From: Marinobacter sp. S6332
GTDB taxonomy: Bacteria > Pseudomonadota > Gammaproteobacteria > Pseudomonadales > Oleiphilaceae
Direction: 5' to 3'
Assembly: GCF_023016045.1 (NCBI RefSeq)
Contig: NZ_JALKAP010000003.1
Span: 124,001-188,000, forward strand
Length of the DNA: 64,000 nucleotides
In this document: one piece after another, positions 35,748 through 46,688 of the stretch
Position numbering within the stretch: the stretch's first letter is position 1
How the letters are laid out: each line of letters opens with the position of its first letter
The notes under the pieces: generated by a model
What the model was told of the DNA's origin: nothing
The model's database searches: none
Seen by the model: the letters and a program-made list of their open reading frames with translations, nothing else
Program-made: the position numbers and the translations under genes

Positions 35748-36644
35748 ATGCCCTGGATACAACTTCAGATCCCTGCTGATCCCGATACCGCGGATCAGCT
35801 TGAAGATCTGCTTATGGAGATGGGCGCTGACGCCGTCTCCATGGAAGATGCTGCAGACCAACCCCTATACGAGCCCGACCCAGGCACCACGCCCTTGTGG
35901 AGCCAAACAACGGTAACCGGGCTTTTCCAGTCTGACCGTGACATAGACCAATTATGTGCAGACGTGCGCAACGCTTGGCACCAGCAAACCCAGCAATCCC
36001 TCTCAGAAATCGATGTTACTCTGGTCGAAGACAAAGACTGGGAGCGAGCCTGGATGGATGATTTTCATCCACTACAGTTTGGCGAGCGCCTCTGGATAGT
36101 ACCAAGCTGGCATGAGGCACCAGACCCGGATGCCGCTAATCTAATGCTGGACCCCGGGTTGGCCTTTGGCACAGGCACGCACCCCACCACCGCACTCTGT
36201 CTGGAATGGCTAGATGGCATGGATGTGAGTGGCAAACAGGTTACTGATTACGGCTGCGGCTCCGGCATACTTGGCCTAGCGGCACTGCTTTTGGGTGCAC
36301 ACCACGTTGTGGGCGTGGATACCGACCCTCAGGCGCTGGAAGCAAGCCGCGAGAACGCTCGTCGCAACCGCGTAGACGAACCCAAACTGGACCTCTACCT
36401 GCCGGAAAATGAGCCGGACACCAAAGCGGATGTCATGTTAGCGAACATACTCGCACAACCATTGATAGGTCTGGCGCCGCATCTGGCCGCGTTAACCAAG
36501 CAAGGAGGCGATCTAGTGCTTTCGGGAATACTCTCGAATCAGGCTCGCGAAGTCATGGCGGCCTATGAGCCCTGGTTCATTATGGACGAACCGGCGCAGC
36601 GCGAAGAATGGGTACGCCTAACCGGACGGCGCAACGACAGGTGA
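35748..36644 (+). CDS. prmA: Ribosomal protein L11 methyltransferase
   Basis: PrmA trimethylates ribosomal protein L11. 298 residues: N-terminal L11-recognition domain (WIQLQIPADPDTADQLEDLL), DPGLAFGTGTHPTT and the SAM-site DYGCGSGILGLAALLLGA, followed by NILAQPL. It sits downstream of accBC, as in many gammaproteobacteria. Confidence 0.96.
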   Translation: MPWIQLQIPADPDTADQLEDLLMEMGADAVSMEDAADQPLYEPDPGTTPLWSQTTVTGLFQSDRDIDQLCADVRNAWHQQTQQSLSEIDVTLVEDKDWERAWMDDFHPLQFGERLWIVPSWHEAPDPDAANLMLDPGLAFGTGTHPTTALCLEWLDGMDVSGKQVTDYGCGSGILGLAALLLGAHHVVGVDTDPQALEASRENARRNRVDEPKLDLYLPENEPDTKADVMLANILAQPLIGLAPHLAALTKQGGDLVLSGILSNQAREVMAAYEPWFIMDEPAQREEWVRLTGRRNDR

Positions 36645-36717
36645 CGAAGGCCGTCTTAAAGACTAAACTCCCAGCTCTTAGTTCAGTTCGTAGCCCAGTC
36701 GCTTTCAGGAACGAAGC

Positions 36718-38004
36718 ATGACCCAAAGTAGCCTGCAAACCCAGTGCCCAAAATGTCTTACCCGTTTTAGGGTGACCGATGAGCAGCTTGGCATTGCCAA
36801 GGGTAAGGTGCGTTGTGGCCACTGCATGGATGTCTTTAATGCGATTGAGCACAAGGTAACAAGCGCAACCGTTGCCACTCCGAAAGCTCCCTCTGATACA
36901 AGCAGCAAAAAGCCCTCAGAGGGCACGCAACCGAGTCAGCCTACCAGCGGCTTTGCCAGCGACACAACCGAAGACAACTTCGTCTTCGCAGACAACCCCG
37001 AAGAAGATGCCGAAGAAGGTCGCTATGCAGGCACCAAGCTAACATTTTCGGATGACGAACTGAGTGACAGTTTTCGGAGCTTCGACGACCGTGCTCCCTC
37101 CACACAAGATGATAGCGTCGACGACGATATCTCAGAAGGTGTCGATGAGAGCTGGGCTGAAGCCATTCTTCGAGAGGACAATGCACCGGAAAAAACTGCG
37201 GATGAAACTCCAGATTCGGACAAACCGCCGGTAAAGGCAGTATCGGAGGAGCAAGCAGATCGGGAGCTGGAATTTGAGTTGCAGCCATCTCCTGAACCTG
37301 CGCCGGTCCCAGAGACACCCGCGCAAAGCCCGGATAGCAAAGAGCAAAAAAACACATCGGACTTTTTCGATGATGATCAATCCAGCCTAGCACTTGAGTC
37401 TTTTGACCAACAACAGGACACAGAGCTAGAGCGCCCAGTCAAAGATGAGCGCTTATCAGCTGGAGCACCTTTCGGCGACCTTAGACACGAACCGGTATCC
37501 CTAGGCAGCAACAACAGAGGTTGGCTGCGCACTGCGGTTTGGTCGGTCATTGTGCTTGGCCTTATCGGTGTTTTGATCGCGCAAATCACCTGGTTCCAGT
37601 TTGACCGACTGTCCGCGATACCCGAATTGCGACCGTTTTATGAAAGGGGCTGCGAACTAGCAGGCTGTGAGTTGAAGCCTTTAATCAACGTCGACGCCAT
37701 TCAAAGCCGCAAACTTGTGGTTCGTACCGATCCAGAAAACCGCAATCAGTTAGTGGTGGATGCCGTCATCATCAACCGTGCGGATTTCCAGCAACCTTTT
37801 CCGGCCATCGCGCTTACTTTCTCCAATCTGAACGGAGATGTTGTCGCCCAGAGTATTTTCACACCTGACGAATATCTTACTGGCGAAGCCGAAACGCTCA
37901 AAAGTATGCCCGTGGAAACCCCTGTGCGCATCGCCATTAGTATTCGCGACCCTGGTCGGGACGCAGTTAACTACAACATAATATTCCAACCTTACACGCC
38001 TTAA
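36718..38004 (+). CDS. Zinc-ribbon and DUF3426 domain protein
   Basis: A 428-residue protein. It has an N-terminal MJ0042-type zinc ribbon (CPKCLTRFRVTDEQLG ... VRCGHCMDVF, four Cys within about residues 9-41), a long acidic low-complexity region (about 55-250), one membrane helix (TAVWSVIVLGLIGVLIAQITWF, near 276-297) and a C-terminal DUF3426 domain, probably periplasmic (FYERGCELAGCELKPLIN, FTPDEYL). Function unknown. Located between prmA and dusB in the usual order. Confidence 0.9.
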   Translation: MTQSSLQTQCPKCLTRFRVTDEQLGIAKGKVRCGHCMDVFNAIEHKVTSATVATPKAPSDTSSKKPSEGTQPSQPTSGFASDTTEDNFVFADNPEEDAEEGRYAGTKLTFSDDELSDSFRSFDDRAPSTQDDSVDDDISEGVDESWAEAILREDNAPEKTADETPDSDKPPVKAVSEEQADRELEFELQPSPEPAPVPETPAQSPDSKEQKNTSDFFDDDQSSLALESFDQQQDTELERPVKDERLSAGAPFGDLRHEPVSLGSNNRGWLRTAVWSVIVLGLIGVLIAQITWFQFDRLSAIPELRPFYERGCELAGCELKPLINVDAIQSRKLVVRTDPENRNQLVVDAVIINRADFQQPFPAIALTFSNLNGDVVAQSIFTPDEYLTGEAETLKSMPVETPVRIAISIRDPGRDAVNYNIIFQPYTP

Positions 38005-38228
38005 ATCTTCCTACCGGAGACAACCACCCCGACACCCCAGCCCCCATCTCGTAGAACAAAAGTCAACCAGAAAGAGCGAAAAATAATCAGTTTTTTCGCG
38101 CCCTTGCCCCTTCAATCATAGTGCCCCCAGCGGTATCATTAGCGCCCTTCGGAACTGCCATCGGTTATTTATTAATCAATCGAACAGCTCCGACTTTTGC
38201 TTACTCTGCTGTGATACGGATTCAAACC

Positions 38229-39227
38229 ATGTTGCCGACGGCAAAAATCGGGCCGTACACCCTGCCCAATCCGCTGATTGTTGCACCCATGGCAGGTGTA
38301 ACAGATCGCCCTTTTCGGCTGCTCTGCCGCAGAATGGGTGCGGGTCTGGCTGTCTCGGAAATGGTTATAGCAGACAGCAAGCTTTGGCATACGCGCAAAT
38401 CCCGAACCCGCATGGATCATGCCGGTGAGCCGGAACCAAGATCGGTGCAGATCGCCGGGGGTGACCCTGACATGCTCGCGAATGCGGCCCGGCTTAATGC
38501 CGAATCAGGCGCCCAAATTATTGACATTAATATGGGTTGCCCGGCCAAAAAAGTCTGCAACAAAGCGGCTGGTTCAGCGCTGATGAAAGACGAGCGACTG
38601 GTGCGGGACATTTTGGAAGCGGTCGTCAGCGCAGTGGATATCCCCGTCACGTTGAAAATGCGTACCGGCTGGGATCAAAACGACCGTAACGCTCCAACCA
38701 TCGCCCGCATGGCTGAAGACATCGGTATTCAGGCGCTGGCCGTACATGGCCGCACCCGAGCCGATAAATACAACGGCGATGCTGAGTACGACACCATTGC
38801 CGAAATCAAAGCCAGAGTTGGCATTCCGGTGTTTGCCAATGGCGACATTACATCGCCGGAGAAAGCCCGCACCGTTTTGGAGTATACCGGCGCAGACGGC
38901 CTGCTCATTGGCCGCGCCGCTCAAGGCAGCCCATGGATCTTCCGGGAAATACTGCATTTCCTTGAAACCGGGCAACACCTTCCGGCACCGCCACTGAGCG
39001 AAGTGGAACAGATTTTAAGCGAACACCTAAACGCCCTACACAGCTTCTATGGCGAGCTCATGGGCGTGCGTATTGCCAGAAAACACGTGGGCTGGTACTT
39101 GCAGTCACACGACCCCGGCAAACAGTTTCGAAACTGCTTCAATGCACTCGACGATGCACTAGAGCAAAAAAACAGTATTCAACAGTATTTTTCAGGCTTA
39201 CGAAATGGAGAGGTATTCGCAGCATGA
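38229..39227 (+). CDS. dusB: tRNA-dihydrouridine synthase DusB
   Basis: FMN enzyme that reduces uridine in tRNA. 332 residues from ATG 38229; the open frame starts at 38121 but the extra residues look non-coding. Seen: [40 protein letters not shown] with the catalytic Cys, and [12 protein letters not shown]. It overlaps the fis start by four bases; dusB-fis is a conserved operon. The 220-base gap upstream probably carries the growth-phase-regulated promoter. Confidence 0.95.
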   Translation: MLPTAKIGPYTLPNPLIVAPMAGVTDRPFRLLCRRMGAGLAVSEMVIADSKLWHTRKSRTRMDHAGEPEPRSVQIAGGDPDMLANAARLNAESGAQIIDINMGCPAKKVCNKAAGSALMKDERLVRDILEAVVSAVDIPVTLKMRTGWDQNDRNAPTIARMAEDIGIQALAVHGRTRADKYNGDAEYDTIAEIKARVGIPVFANGDITSPEKARTVLEYTGADGLLIGRAAQGSPWIFREILHFLETGQHLPAPPLSEVEQILSEHLNALHSFYGELMGVRIARKHVGWYLQSHDPGKQFRNCFNALDDALEQKNSIQQYFSGLRNGEVFAA

Positions 39228-39541
39228 CCGCTGAGACTTTGGCAAATAACACCCTGAACGCCCCGGCCAACGATGATATTCACCAACTGCAAACGGTGAA
39301 CAGCAGCGGCAACACCGTTACCCTGCGTGATAACGTTGAAGTGGCCCTGAAAAACTACTTCGCCCAGCTTGATGGAGCCCCCGTTACAGAGGTGTACCAA
39401 CTGGTACTCTCTGAAGTGGAAGCACCTTTGCTGGAGCAGGTGATGAAGTACACCCGCAACAACCAGACCAAGGCATCAACCATGCTCGGCCTGAACCGCG
39501 GAACCTTGCGTAAAAAGCTCAAGCAGTACGGGCTGCTATAA
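39224..39541 (+). CDS. fis: DNA-binding protein Fis
   Basis: Nucleoid-associated protein that bends DNA and activates stable-RNA promoters in fast growth. 105 residues. The C-terminal helix-turn-helix reads [20 protein letters not shown]; the central helices contain [19 protein letters not shown]. The start overlaps the dusB stop. Confidence 0.95.
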   Translation: MTAETLANNTLNAPANDDIHQLQTVNSSGNTVTLRDNVEVALKNYFAQLDGAPVTEVYQLVLSEVEAPLLEQVMKYTRNNQTKASTMLGLNRGTLRKKLKQYGLL

Positions 39542-39563
39542 TCGAGAAACCCTGACTTGAAGA

Positions 39564-39592
39564 GGGCCTCCCGGATACCCTTCGCGAGGCCC
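39564..39592 (+). terminator. Probable terminator between fis and purH
   Basis: Hairpin with arms GGGCCTC (39564-39570) and GAGGCCC (39586-39592), followed by TTGTTCGTT. The T tract is interrupted, so it may be a partial terminator or an attenuator. Confidence 0.5.
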
Positions 39593-39626
39593 TTGTTCGT
39601 TCACCCCAAGTGAAGAATGTGACCCC

Positions 39627-41207
<1,581 letters not shown>

Positions 41208-41255
41208 CGACAGCGCTTTGTAAAAGCTCTTTTTAAACATTCGGGGCAATAACAT

Positions 41256-42542
41256 ATGAATATTCTGGTAATCGGCAGTGGCGGACGGGAACATGCCCTC
41301 GCCTGGAAGGCGGCCCAGTCTCCGGGCGTGAACACGGTTTTCGTAACACCCGGGAATGCGGGCACCGCCCACGAACCGGGCGTAGAGAACGTCAACATCG
41401 ACGTTCTGGATATTGAAGGCCTTGCAAAATTTGCGGTCGAGAACAGCGTTGGCCTTACCATCGTTGGTCCAGAAGCACCTTTAGTGGCGGGCGTTGTAGA
41501 TCTCTTTGAAGAGCGCGGTTTACGCATATTTGGCCCAAGTGCCGATGCAGCACAACTCGAAGGCTCAAAAGCATTTACCAAGGATTTCCTCGCACGCCAG
41601 AACATCCCTACCGCTGGCTACGGCAACTTCACCGACGTAGACGAGGCTCTGGCCTACGTGCGTGAACAGGGCGCCCCTATCGTGGTCAAGGCCGACGGCC
41701 TCGCGGCAGGCAAAGGCGTCATCGTCGCTATGACTCTGGAAGAAGCCGAAAACGCTATCCGCGATATGCTGGCAGGCAACGCCTTTGGCGAAGCAGGCAG
41801 CCGTGTTGTGGTTGAGGAATTCCTCGACGGCGAAGAAGCCAGTTTTATTGTAATGGTGGATGGCGAGAATGTTCTGCCTATGGCCACCTCACAGGATCAC
41901 AAACGCGTTGGCGATGGCGATACCGGCCCGAATACCGGCGGCATGGGCGCCTACTCCCCAGCTCCTGTCGTAACCCCTGACGTACATCAGCGTATTATGG
42001 ACGAGGTAATCTACCCTACCGTGCGCGGAATGGCAGCCGAAGGTCACCCTTACAAGGGCTTTCTTTACGCTGGCCTGATGATCGACCCCAAGGGCGCGCC
42101 GAAAGTCATCGAGTTCAACTGCCGCTTTGGCGACCCGGAAACCCAGCCCATTCTGCTGCGCATGAAGTCGGATATCGTCGCGCTCTGTCAGGCAGCCATC
42201 GACGGTAAGCTGGACCAGTGCAGCTCTGATTGGGATGAACGCGCCGCCGTAGGTATTGTTCTAGCAGCCGGAGGCTACCCCGGCAGCTACAATAAAGGCG
42301 ATGCTATTTCGGGCCTACCGGAAACAGAAACCGAAGGCGAGAAGGCATTCCACGCAGGAACAGCCCTGAAAGATGGTCAGGTGGTAACTAGTGGCGGCCG
42401 GGTACTGTGCGCAACGGCATTGGGCAATACGGTAACAGAAGCCCAGAGCCGAGCTTACACTCTCGCTAAAGCCATCAGCTGGGATGGTGCGTTTTATCGC
42501 AGCGACATTGCGTATCGCGCCATTGCCAGAGAAAAATCGTAA
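41256..42542 (+). CDS. purD: Phosphoribosylamine-glycine ligase PurD
   Basis: Joins glycine to phosphoribosylamine, the second step of purine synthesis. 428 residues of ATP-grasp type: MNILVIGSGGREHALAWK, IVVKADGLAAGKGVIVA, TGGMGAYSPAP and EFNCRFGDPETQPILLRM. Same transcript as purH, ended by a strong terminator. Confidence 0.97.
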   Translation: MNILVIGSGGREHALAWKAAQSPGVNTVFVTPGNAGTAHEPGVENVNIDVLDIEGLAKFAVENSVGLTIVGPEAPLVAGVVDLFEERGLRIFGPSADAAQLEGSKAFTKDFLARQNIPTAGYGNFTDVDEALAYVREQGAPIVVKADGLAAGKGVIVAMTLEEAENAIRDMLAGNAFGEAGSRVVVEEFLDGEEASFIVMVDGENVLPMATSQDHKRVGDGDTGPNTGGMGAYSPAPVVTPDVHQRIMDEVIYPTVRGMAAEGHPYKGFLYAGLMIDPKGAPKVIEFNCRFGDPETQPILLRMKSDIVALCQAAIDGKLDQCSSDWDERAAVGIVLAAGGYPGSYNKGDAISGLPETETEGEKAFHAGTALKDGQVVTSGGRVLCATALGNTVTEAQSRAYTLAKAISWDGAFYRSDIAYRAIAREKS

Positions 42543-42560
42543 CGACGCTCAGTCTGCTAA

Positions 42561-42586
42561 AGCCCGGCCAATGACCGGGCTTTTTT
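42561..42586 (+). terminator. Rho-independent terminator of purHD
   Basis: AGCCCGG, a 7-base loop, CCGGGCT and six T residues, 19 bases after the purD stop. Confidence 0.88.
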
Positions 42587-42649
42587 ATGGGTTAATGTAA
42601 ACGAGTTCGCCCAAAGGGTGTAAAACACAAACAAACTGGAATCGCCCAA

Positions 42650-43597
42650 ATGCAGAAAAAATCTCCCTACACTGTCATTTTTCTACTTCTTTCCATGTTG
42701 CTTGTAAGTGCTTGCTCGCGCCATAGCATCTATGAAACTGCCATTGGCTTTGAACGCTCCGCCGCCGGCCTTGAAGCAGATAATATTACTGTGGGCGATT
42801 TAGAGATCGCGTACCTGCGAAACGCCGAAGCAAACAATGGCGACACCATTGTTCTAGTGCACGGTTTTGGGGCGAACAAAGATAACTGGACTCGCATGGC
42901 CCGAGAGCTCACAGACAATTTCAACGTTTACGCCATCGACCTTCCCGGCCACGGCGAAAGCAGCAAGCCACTGGATCTGGGATACCGTTTTGAGCAACAG
43001 GTTGCCCACCTTGCCAGCATTCTGGAGGCCTTGGGCATCAACGAGATGCACATGATGGGCAACTCCATGGGCGGCGGTATTACAGCACTTTACACCGCGA
43101 CCTACCCGGAGCAAGTTAAAACCGCCGTACTGTTCGATCCCGCTGGCATTCTGGATTATGAAAACGAGATGGTCAGCATGGTGCTCGCAGGCGACAATCC
43201 ACTCATACCCAGCAAGCCAGGAGACTTCGATCGCTTGATGGATTTTGCTATGGCAGACCAGCCTTTTATTCCCTGGCCGATTCCAGGTGTTCTGGAAGAA
43301 AAGGCCATCGCCAATGAGGAGGTGAACAAAGTGATCTTCGCCGCCATCAAGGAAGTTGGCTTCACATCGGATTTCCGTAACGCGATTGCAAAGATAGAAG
43401 ACCCCGTTCTCATTGTCTGGGGCAAAGAAGACCGTATTCTCGACTACCGCAACGGCGCCGTGTTTCAGCAGACTATTCCCGGCTCACAGCTGGAAATACT
43501 GGAAGGCATTGGCCATGCACCGATGATCGAGGCACCGGAAGAGTCTGCGCGCCTGTTCCTTGAGTTCGCCAAACCCCTCCTATCACCAGCCGGGTAA
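42650..43597 (+). CDS. Alpha/beta hydrolase, predicted lipoprotein
   Basis: A 315-residue alpha/beta hydrolase with a lipoprotein signal (IFLLLSMLLVSAC, lipidated Cys22 in VSAC). The catalytic set is visible: VHGFGANKDNW oxyanion region, GNSMGG nucleophile elbow, an Asp in EDRILDY and His in GIGHAPMIEAPE. Similar lipoproteins are annotated as lipases or esterases; the natural substrate is unknown. It is probably attached to the outer or inner membrane facing the periplasm. Single gene. Confidence 0.85.
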   Translation: MQKKSPYTVIFLLLSMLLVSACSRHSIYETAIGFERSAAGLEADNITVGDLEIAYLRNAEANNGDTIVLVHGFGANKDNWTRMARELTDNFNVYAIDLPGHGESSKPLDLGYRFEQQVAHLASILEALGINEMHMMGNSMGGGITALYTATYPEQVKTAVLFDPAGILDYENEMVSMVLAGDNPLIPSKPGDFDRLMDFAMADQPFIPWPIPGVLEEKAIANEEVNKVIFAAIKEVGFTSDFRNAIAKIEDPVLIVWGKEDRILDYRNGAVFQQTIPGSQLEILEGIGHAPMIEAPEESARLFLEFAKPLLSPAG

Positions 43598-43696
43598 ATC
43601 AATTGCGCGAGAGGTTCTGCCGTTATTGTCTTCAACGGTCGGGGAAAACAAGGTAGCCTTACATAGAAGCTAATTTTTCCCCTTAAAGAACCTCTC

Positions 43697-45280
43697 ATGC
43701 CTGAAGCTATCTGGATTTCTTTTGCATTCGGCCTTGGCCTTCTGATCAAAGCCGTCGGTTTGCCTCCGCTGGTAGGTTATCTGGCAGCAGGCTTTGTACT
43801 GAGCGGCCTTTCCGCCAGTCCGCATACCAATATTTCCGCCGAGCCTACGGCAGTGCTTGCCCACATAGCACATCTGGGCGTTCTGTTAATGCTGTTTACA
43901 GTAGGGCTCAAGCTAAAGTTCAAGTCTGTTATCAGCCCAGAGGTAATTGGTGGCAGCCTACTGCATTTCTCCATCACTTGCTTTGTATTCACGCCAGGTA
44001 TCTACCTGCTGATGGATATAAGTTGGTACGTGGCGTTCATGCTAGCCGTTGCGCTGTCCTTCTCCTCGACAGTGCTGGCGGCAAAGGTACTGGAGAACAA
44101 GCGCGAACTTCGAGCATTTCATGGCAGGGTGTCCATTGGCATTCTAATTATGCAGGATTTGATTGCTCTGCTTGTTATGAGTCTCGCGGCAGGCAAGGCG
44201 CCTTCGGAGTGGGCCTTGATCGTTTTCGGCCTGCCGCTGCTGAGGCCGTTGTTATACAAACTGCTGGATGTCAGTGGCCACGATGAGCTTTTGGTTCTTT
44301 TGGGCATGCTGTTGGCGCTGGTTCTCGGAGGACTGGGCTTTGAAGCCGTTGGCCTCAGTTCAGAGCTAGGCGCCTTAGTATTTGGTGCTATTCTCGCGAA
44401 CCACCCGCGCAGTCAAGAACTGGCAAAATCTCTGTGGAGCGTGAAAGAAATATTTCTTGTGGGCTTCTTCCTGCAAATCGGTATCGGCGGCCAGCCAGAC
44501 ACCAACGCCATTATATTTGCTGTGGTGGCGGCGCTGGTGCTGCCCATCAAGGGCATTCTCTTTTTCTTCCTCATGTTGTTGTTCCGCCTGCGCGCCCGTA
44601 GTGGCTTCCTCACAGCGCTGGCGCTTACCAACTACAGTGAGTTTGGGCTTATCGTCGCTAGCATTGCACTGCCGGAATGGTTGGTGCCTCTGGCAATAAC
44701 GGTAGCTTTGTCGTTCCTGATTTCCGCGCCTCTGAACCGGCTGGCCCACCCACTATACGACCGTTTGGGTAATCGCCTTGTGGGCTTCGAGAGCCAAAAG
44801 CGGCACCCAGACGAGCTACCCGTTTCTCTGGGTGACACACGGGTTCTGGTTATGGGCATGGGGCGCACCGGGACCGCCGCCTATGATTGGCTACAAACCA
44901 CTGAAGCAAGATTGATGGCTCTGGATTCAGACCTCGCAAAGGTAGAGCGACACCAAAAGCAGGGGCGAAACGTGGTTTACGCCGATGCTGAAGACAAAAC
45001 CTTTTGGGAGGCACTGCACATGCCCGCTCTGGAAGCTGTCATTCTTGCGATGAGCGACATAGAGGCGAAACTTATCGCAGCGCAAAAGCTGCGCAAGCAT
45101 GGATATACCGGCTATATTGTTGCGCACACCATGTTCGAAGACGAGGCAAAGAGCATTCGTGAAGCCGGTGCAGACGACGCCTATCTCACCATGAGCGAAA
45201 CGGGCGTAGCTCTGGCTAGTCACCTTCTTGAGAGAGCCCCGGTTACCTCGCAAACACCGGTTTCAGATCAGGCAAGCTGA
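43697..45280 (+). CDS. Kef-type cation:proton antiporter with RCK domain
   Basis: A 527-residue CPA2-family membrane protein. The N-terminal 380 residues hold 11-13 helices, with FSSTVLAAKVLENKRE and GLSSELGALVFGAILA typical of KefB/KefC-like exchangers. A C-terminal TrkA-N/RCK domain follows, with the nucleotide loop VLVMGMGRTGTAAYDWL and ALDSDLAKVERH. Likely exports K+ or Na+ in exchange for protons under nucleotide control. No separate ancillary KefF/KefG gene is adjacent. Confidence 0.88.
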   Translation: MPEAIWISFAFGLGLLIKAVGLPPLVGYLAAGFVLSGLSASPHTNISAEPTAVLAHIAHLGVLLMLFTVGLKLKFKSVISPEVIGGSLLHFSITCFVFTPGIYLLMDISWYVAFMLAVALSFSSTVLAAKVLENKRELRAFHGRVSIGILIMQDLIALLVMSLAAGKAPSEWALIVFGLPLLRPLLYKLLDVSGHDELLVLLGMLLALVLGGLGFEAVGLSSELGALVFGAILANHPRSQELAKSLWSVKEIFLVGFFLQIGIGGQPDTNAIIFAVVAALVLPIKGILFFFLMLLFRLRARSGFLTALALTNYSEFGLIVASIALPEWLVPLAITVALSFLISAPLNRLAHPLYDRLGNRLVGFESQKRHPDELPVSLGDTRVLVMGMGRTGTAAYDWLQTTEARLMALDSDLAKVERHQKQGRNVVYADAEDKTFWEALHMPALEAVILAMSDIEAKLIAAQKLRKHGYTGYIVAHTMFEDEAKSIREAGADDAYLTMSETGVALASHLLERAPVTSQTPVSDQAS

Positions 45281-45288
45281 GCTCTGCC

Positions 45289-46677
45289 TCAGGGCAGAGC
45301 ACAGGTACGAAAGCCCGTGTACACGTCGTTTCTCTCGGGCAGGTATGCCTGACGGTAGGTGCCACGAATCAAGCTGGATGAAGTGGCACAACTGCCTCCC
45401 TTGCTCACCTTGTGGTCCCCGAACTGCAGTGTGGACATGAACGGATACATGTCGATGCAAAAGCCGTCATAAGGCAAAAACTGGCTACTGGTCCACTCCC
45501 ACACTGTGCCGATCATTTGGCGGCAACCAAAAGGGCTGTCGCCCTCGGGATAGTCTGTTACCGGGTTCTGCGCCATTCCACTGGCATTCATATCTGCATG
45601 CATGGCATCAGGATGCTTATTGCCCCAAGGGTACTTACTGAATGGCTCACCTTCGCAATTCCCAAGCGCTGCGGCCTCCCATTCTTGCTCGGTAGGCAGG
45701 CGCCGCCCCGCCCACCGACAGTAGGCTTCTGCCTCCCAATAACTAACATGGGTTACTGGGGCATTCGGATTCAACGGCTGCCAACGATCAAACAAACGCT
45801 CCTGCCACTGGCCATCTTTCCAGCGCCAATAAAGCGGGTGCCGAGGTGCTTGTACCATAGGGGCTGACACCCCGTGAACCAGCGCCACATCAACGTCTGT
45901 TCTCAGCCATTTCTGGCCACCAAACGACCAAAGCTCGGGTTTTTGGTAACCATCATCCTCTACAAACGCCATAAACTCACGGTTGCTGACCAGATAACGG
46001 GAAATCGCAAACTCACCCAAGCGCACTAGGTGGCGGGGTTTTTCCGCGTCGAAGGCAAAATCCTCGGTGGCATACTGCGGCGAGTCCCCCGGCATGCCAA
46101 TGTGCCAGTTACCGGCGGGAACAGTAACATCACGCTGCGCTGTGCTGGCTTGCAGCTCACCCGGTGCGGGGCGTTTGAAATCTGCACTGGGTGGCGGCTC
46201 GTAACCTACCGTTTGGCGGCACCACACTAGCGACTCTATGTGCATGTTCTGGTGAAAGATGGCGTATCGATATAGGTAAAGCTCACGATCTGTCAGCGGA
46301 TTGAGCTCAATCCGCTTCGACATTTTGTCGTACACATGATCAAAATAGGCCAAGGTTTTTTCAAGGCCGGGAAACAGATCTTTGCGCCAGCGATCCCGGT
46401 GATCAATATGGAAGGAGTCCCATAGATCATCCATGGAAGGGTCAAAGCTGGCATCGCCATCCAGAAGATTGAACACAAACACTTCATAGAAAAAAGCAGC
46501 GTGACCCATTTCCCACAGCGGTGGATTCGCGCCTGGGTGATAAGGTACCTCAAGCTGCTGCTCACTCAATGATGTAATGAGTTCCCGCGTTCTTAGTCGC
46601 GTTTGCGCAAGCGCCGCCAGCAATTCAGCCTTATGCATGTGCTCCGCTTCCATCATGGCTCCCCAAACTTGATTCAT
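45289..46677 (-). CDS. EgtB/SenA-like sulfoxide or selenoxide synthase
   Basis: A 462-residue protein with a DinB-like N-terminal domain carrying the non-heme iron motif HQNMHIE (HX3HXE, near residues 155-161). A C-terminal formylglycine-generating-enzyme-type domain contains YWEAEAYCRWAGRRLPTEQEWE and a terminal YTGFRTC. EgtB makes the C-S bond of ergothioneine; the related SenA makes the C-Se bond of selenoneine. No egtD methyltransferase or senB glycosyltransferase lies next to it, so the product is open. It is nine bases from the convergent antiporter gene. Confidence 0.8.
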   Translation of the reverse strand: MNQVWGAMMEAEHMHKAELLAALAQTRLRTRELITSLSEQQLEVPYHPGANPPLWEMGHAAFFYEVFVFNLLDGDASFDPSMDDLWDSFHIDHRDRWRKDLFPGLEKTLAYFDHVYDKMSKRIELNPLTDRELYLYRYAIFHQNMHIESLVWCRQTVGYEPPPSADFKRPAPGELQASTAQRDVTVPAGNWHIGMPGDSPQYATEDFAFDAEKPRHLVRLGEFAISRYLVSNREFMAFVEDDGYQKPELWSFGGQKWLRTDVDVALVHGVSAPMVQAPRHPLYWRWKDGQWQERLFDRWQPLNPNAPVTHVSYWEAEAYCRWAGRRLPTEQEWEAAALGNCEGEPFSKYPWGNKHPDAMHADMNASGMAQNPVTDYPEGDSPFGCRQMIGTVWEWTSSQFLPYDGFCIDMYPFMSTLQFGDHKVSKGGSCATSSSLIRGTYRQAYLPERNDVYTGFRTCALP

Positions 46678-46688
46678 TTTTTAAACGG

